The notes below the pieces were generated by a model. The model was given only the letters and a program-made list of their open reading frames with translations, had not been told where the DNA came from and did not search any database. The translations under genes and the position numbers were made by a program. From CALMEE01 sp041748315 (GTDB taxonomy: Bacteria > Planctomycetota > Planctomycetia > Pirellulales > Pirellulaceae), in assembly GCA_041748315.1 (NCBI GenBank), contig JBGTDM010000288.1, positions 1 to 6,987 on the forward strand: DNA of 6,987 nt. Reading direction: 5' to 3'. Each line of letters begins with the position of its first letter. Within the stretch, counting starts at the first letter, position 1. Below are positions 4,217-6,987 of this stretch, one piece after another.

Positions 4217-5056
4217 TTAATCGGCATTTCGATCAGCGGGGTAACTATTTTTTTGAACGACCGTCAGAACTTCGTCAAGGCCAATTAGAATTCGGCGGCG
4301 ATCTTCAGTTTCGACCAGCAATTGCTGCGCCAGGATTTCTTGATTTAGCACTTTGGCGTGTCCATCGGGGGTGATGATATGGGATCCGATTGCAGGCATG
4401 CGATCGTGGATTTCCTCGTAAAAATCAAATTCATAACGCAAGCAACACTTGAGTCGCCCGCAACGACCAGAAATTTTTGTGGGGTCGAGCGTTGCTTTTT
4501 GTAATTTGGCCATCTTCATCGAAACGGGGGGCATCGAGGTCAAATGCGTATTACAGCAGACCTGTTTTCCGCAATCGCCATAGTCCGCAAGAAACTTTGC
4601 TTCATCTCGGACACCTATCTGCCGCATTTCAACGCGGGTTTGAAATTCGCTGGCAAGCGTTTTAACCAGATCCCTGAAATCGATCCGCTGTTCGGCCAAA
4701 TAATAGATCACAATTCTTTCACCGCCGAACAGGTGTTCGATGTCGACCAGTTTCATATCGAGATTCGACGACCGTATATGGCGTTGACAGATGTCGATCT
4801 TCTCCAGCCGTTTTGCTTGAATATGATCGTACTCATTTAGATCCTCGCGACTCATCTCACGAAGTATATTGCCTGAAGGGGGTTCGTCGAGGTGTTGCAA
4901 CGCGTCTGCCGTCGCTTCGCACAATACTTGTGCCGTTTCCATACCACGATTTGTACGCACAATGACTGCATTGCCACGTTTAAATTCATCCTTGGACCGC
5001 GCTGAAAACACTCCCAACGTGCGGGATGCACCGAATCGACAAACGTAATTGGCCAA
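4217..5056 (-). CDS. PSP1-domain protein (YaaT/RicT-like) with paired cysteine motifs
   Basis: Encodes 279 residues from TTG at 5056. Seen: an N-terminal strand ANYVCRFGASRTLGVF, a GNAVIVRTNRGMETAQVL segment (about 28-45) that opens the PSP1 C-terminal domain, a charged helix (about 68-92), then LFGGERIVIYYLAEQRIDFR (109-128). Cysteine motifs follow: DCGKQVCC (161-168) and, after KISG, RCGRLKCCLRYE (198-209). Known: Bacillus YaaT (RicT) has this arrangement and binds an Fe-S cluster together with YlbF and YmcA, in a complex that affects RNA processing and development. All six cysteines (162, 167, 168, 199, 204, 205) are kept. Role here is inferred only by family; no YlbF or YmcA gene is visible. 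The start is chosen because family members begin just before this strand and because GGAG lies 9 bases upstream. A longer start, TTG at 5122 (301 residues), lies just after an in-frame TGA and has no ribosome site. Confidence 0.9.
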   Translation of the reverse strand: MANYVCRFGASRTLGVFSARSKDEFKRGNAVIVRTNRGMETAQVLCEATADALQHLDEPPSGNILREMSREDLNEYDHIQAKRLEKIDICQRHIRSSNLDMKLVDIEHLFGGERIVIYYLAEQRIDFRDLVKTLASEFQTRVEMRQIGVRDEAKFLADYGDCGKQVCCNTHLTSMPPVSMKMAKLQKATLDPTKISGRCGRLKCCLRYEFDFYEEIHDRMPAIGSHIITPDGHAKVLNQEILAQQLLVETEDRRRILIGLDEVLTVVQKNSYPADRNAD

Positions 5057-5065
5057 AATTCGTAG

Positions 5066-5069
5066 CTCC
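5066..5069 (-). promoter_or_regulatory. Shine-Dalgarno supporting the TTG start of the PSP1-domain gene
   Basis: GGAG on the minus strand, 9 bases before TTG at 5056. There is no ATG in the frame between the upstream TGA (5125-5123) and this point, so the gene must use a TTG (5122 or 5056) or another rare start; the ribosome site and the family N-terminus favour 5056. Confidence 0.5.
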
Positions 5070-5157
5070 GGTAAAAAACGTTGTTTAGCGTTGTCCCAAT
5101 TCGCCGCGCGCCGACGGTTCAATCATCGTTGCAAGCGGCATCAAGCAATTCAACTGG

Positions 5158-6987
5158 TTAGTCGGGAATCCAAAGCTTGGACTCGCTTGGTTCGGATGCC
5201 GCCGCGATGTTCGATGCGGCAGGTTCTCCATCTTGCGGCGTCCAAATCGCCGATTGCCGCGTCGCCATCGGTTTTGCTGGACTGGAACCAAGAGCTCGTG
5301 GGCGAAAATTCTCATCAATCAACCCGTGCTGATGCAAGAGCTGAAGCAGTGCCGATTCCAATTCAGGATCCGTGCGGCATTGGTCGCTCAGCTTTCTTAA
5401 CAACTCTGAGCAGCGGTCTGGGATTCCGCGGCGCAGCCTTAGCTCCAGTTCAGCAAGGTCCCAATTTATGTCCTTATCACCAACATGGATTGCGAGATCA
5501 CTCGCGCGCTCAAAGTATTCAATCGCCTTGGTCGCAGAAACAGTAAAGGAGGCAAGCGTAAACAGAATGGAAACCTGATCTTTCTCGTCTAAATCCTCAC
5601 ATCGTTCCAAGTAGGCTTCAGCCGAAGTCGTCAACGTCGGCTGGTTCACAGCTAACATAGAATTTCGGAAGAGTCGCAACAACTCCATAACCTCCAACTG
5701 ATTCAAGTCGATGCGGTCCCAAATTAGCGGAGAGAGATAAATCCAATCCAACGAACTCAGATCGACAGCTTCAAGAGGGGGTAGTCCCAGTTCTTCGCGG
5801 AGTGAGTCGAAGTCTAAGATGGAGGGGAGATTGGCCGACGATATCGCCGAGTTCGAAAAGGCAAAAATCGCCTCAATAGGCGCACGGTATTGTGTCTGAC
5901 CGGCCGCCTCTTTGATCGTCTTACCGTCCAACAACGGCAAAGCAACCTCGGCAACAATTTTGTCAAATCGACTTCTTGCATTCCGCTGGAATGCTTCAAC
6001 GATTTGGTCATCCGAAAAACCTTCCGGAAAATGATAGTCGTTATCCAAATAGTGGGCCCAGATTTGGACCTGGCCCTCGACCTGTGTCTCGGGTTCACCC
6101 ACGCGCCAATCGCTGATTGTCGATTCAATTGTTGAACGATGCGATTCGAATTCATCATCGCAAGTCAGCGTGACCTCAACCCGGCCGGGACGATCGGTTT
6201 GTTTGCCGAAAACCACGGCGATTCCGATCAATCGTGGAATGTTTTCATGCGAATCATCCGGTGTTGGCATTGCGGAACTCAGTAGTCCGTAAACCGATTT
6301 CGGCGGCGGACTGGCGTCCTTGAGTTGCGAATCGAGTGTCGAAGGATCGACGATTGAGAATTGTGGGTGAGCCGTAGCGGCTTCGATGACGGCGGCGACA
6401 TCATTGATTTCGTACGTTAACTTGATAATGTCGAAAGAGTCGCTCGAGGCATTGCGGTCGAACATCAATCGATAGGTCATGGCCGAAATCGCCTCGTCCA
6501 GCGCGAGGTGTGGATTTTGAGCGTATCGAGTCCAGTCTTCAATAAACGACTCCACCCCCAGCCACGTCGAGATCACTGCGATGTTCCGCTCGATACAGGG
6601 AACTTGCGGGTGCTTTTTGGCGATCTTCAGTAACAATCTTCTGGATTTTCGCCAACGCCCGGCGTTGGCGAACAGAATCGCCTGATCAAATTCCGCTTTC
6701 CAGGGTTGCTCGGTGTCGGGTTCGCTGATCAATAGCTCATAACGCATGGCCGGGTTGCGGAAATCGTGCTGAAATGTTGCCATGTAGAGCTGTTGCCACT
6801 TCTCTTCTTCCGGAAGCAGATTTATCGCAAATTGAAAATAGGCTCGCGATGCGAATACGCTATTGTTACGGGCCAGCGCCAATCCCAATGTGCCAAAGGT
6901 CGTGGCAAACAAGTCTGGAATCCGAACCGTCTTCACTGAGTCCAAGGCATCCTGCAGCGAGTTGATCGCAGCTTCGACGTCACCCTT
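5158..6987 (-). CDS. Large TPR-like repeat protein, C-terminal part, continues beyond the right edge
   Basis: The frame is open from the right edge to a stop at 5160-5158: 609 residues are visible and the start lies outside. Seen: paired amphipathic helices of TPR character at the beginning (GDVEAAINSLQDALDSV, then FGTLGLALARNNSVFASRAY), around residues 98-145 (FDQAILFANAGRWRKSRRLL) and near the C-terminal third (AIEYFERASDLAIHVGD). Between them is a mixed alpha/beta middle (about 240-330, from RLIGIAVVFGKQTDRPGRVE) without a recognised domain. There is no signal peptide or membrane segment in the visible part. The last 35 residues are Ala/Ser/Glu-rich and hold two similar peptides, SAIWTPQ (Trp582) and SKLWIPD (Trp606, at the very end). 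Inferred role: cytoplasmic protein-protein interaction scaffold. The PSP1-domain gene follows after 101 bases on the same strand (35 if its upstream TTG is used), suggesting an operon. No named family recognised. Confidence 0.85.
   Translation of the reverse strand, partial: KGDVEAAINSLQDALDSVKTVRIPDLFATTFGTLGLALARNNSVFASRAYFQFAINLLPEEEKWQQLYMATFQHDFRNPAMRYELLISEPDTEQPWKAEFDQAILFANAGRWRKSRRLLLKIAKKHPQVPCIERNIAVISTWLGVESFIEDWTRYAQNPHLALDEAISAMTYRLMFDRNASSDSFDIIKLTYEINDVAAVIEAATAHPQFSIVDPSTLDSQLKDASPPPKSVYGLLSSAMPTPDDSHENIPRLIGIAVVFGKQTDRPGRVEVTLTCDDEFESHRSTIESTISDWRVGEPETQVEGQVQIWAHYLDNDYHFPEGFSDDQIVEAFQRNARSRFDKIVAEVALPLLDGKTIKEAAGQTQYRAPIEAIFAFSNSAISSANLPSILDFDSLREELGLPPLEAVDLSSLDWIYLSPLIWDRIDLNQLEVMELLRLFRNSMLAVNQPTLTTSAEAYLERCEDLDEKDQVSILFTLASFTVSATKAIEYFERASDLAIHVGDKDINWDLAELELRLRRGIPDRCSELLRKLSDQCRTDPELESALLQLLHQHGLIDENFRPRALGSSPAKPMATRQSAIWTPQDGEPAASNIAAASEPSESKLWIPD

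Noticed and set aside
5049..5546. 165-residue plus-strand frame across the PSP1/repeat-protein junction
   Set aside because: Antisense to two well-supported genes; no family features.

Overview
The window looks like chromosomal DNA of a planctomycete or a close relative in the PVC group. The evidence is a Minf_1886-family protein, a PSP1/YaaT-type protein next to a large TPR-like protein, an FHA-LuxR fusion, a VKOR-family membrane protein, few strong Shine-Dalgarno sequences, and long gene-poor spacers. This is inferred from gene content; no rRNA or other taxonomic marker is present. Every credible intact gene lies on the minus strand, so the window is best read from right to left.

Right half (6987 to 3699, minus strand): a large repeat-type protein runs in from beyond the right edge (at least 609 residues), followed by a PSP1-domain protein with paired CxxxxCC cysteine motifs (TTG start at 5056) and a Minf_1886-family protein (start 4145). 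The three are co-oriented with gaps of about 70 to 100 bases, as in a transcription unit. An imperfect hairpin sits 5 bases after the last stop codon.

Middle (3638 to 2589, minus strand): a probable small single-pass membrane protein precedes the main discovery, a 188-residue thioredoxin-fold protein of the AhpC/TSA_2 (PRXL2-like) family. Its reading frame is interrupted by one in-frame TGA (3003-3005), exactly where the family has the first Cys of its CxxC motif, giving G-U-L-P-C-R-E-H. Eighteen bases after the TGA lies a 7-bp stem with an AGTT loop, which fits the bacterial SECIS pattern. A conventional gene finder sees only the 131-residue C-terminal piece. I interpret the gene as an undescribed or mis-annotated selenoprotein.

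Spacer 1877-2588: this looks like a decayed region. It holds a good sigma70-type plus-strand promoter and a Shine-Dalgarno sequence with no gene behind them, the first ~30 codons of a VOC/glyoxalase-family protein (no standard start codon at the expected place, early stop), and a protein-like minus-strand frame broken by one TAA.

Left part (1876 to 1, minus strand): an FHA domain fused to a LuxR-type helix-turn-helix (a probable phosphopeptide-sensing regulator), two overlapping hairpins after it, a 450-base spacer, a small secreted glycine-rich protein of unknown function with a strong terminator, and the first 53 codons of a VKOR-family membrane protein that runs off the left edge. The first ~230 bases are clearly more GC-rich than the middle of the window.

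Two thiol-redox proteins are present (the VKOR-like protein and the putative selenoprotein), but they are about 2.4 kb apart and nothing links them functionally.
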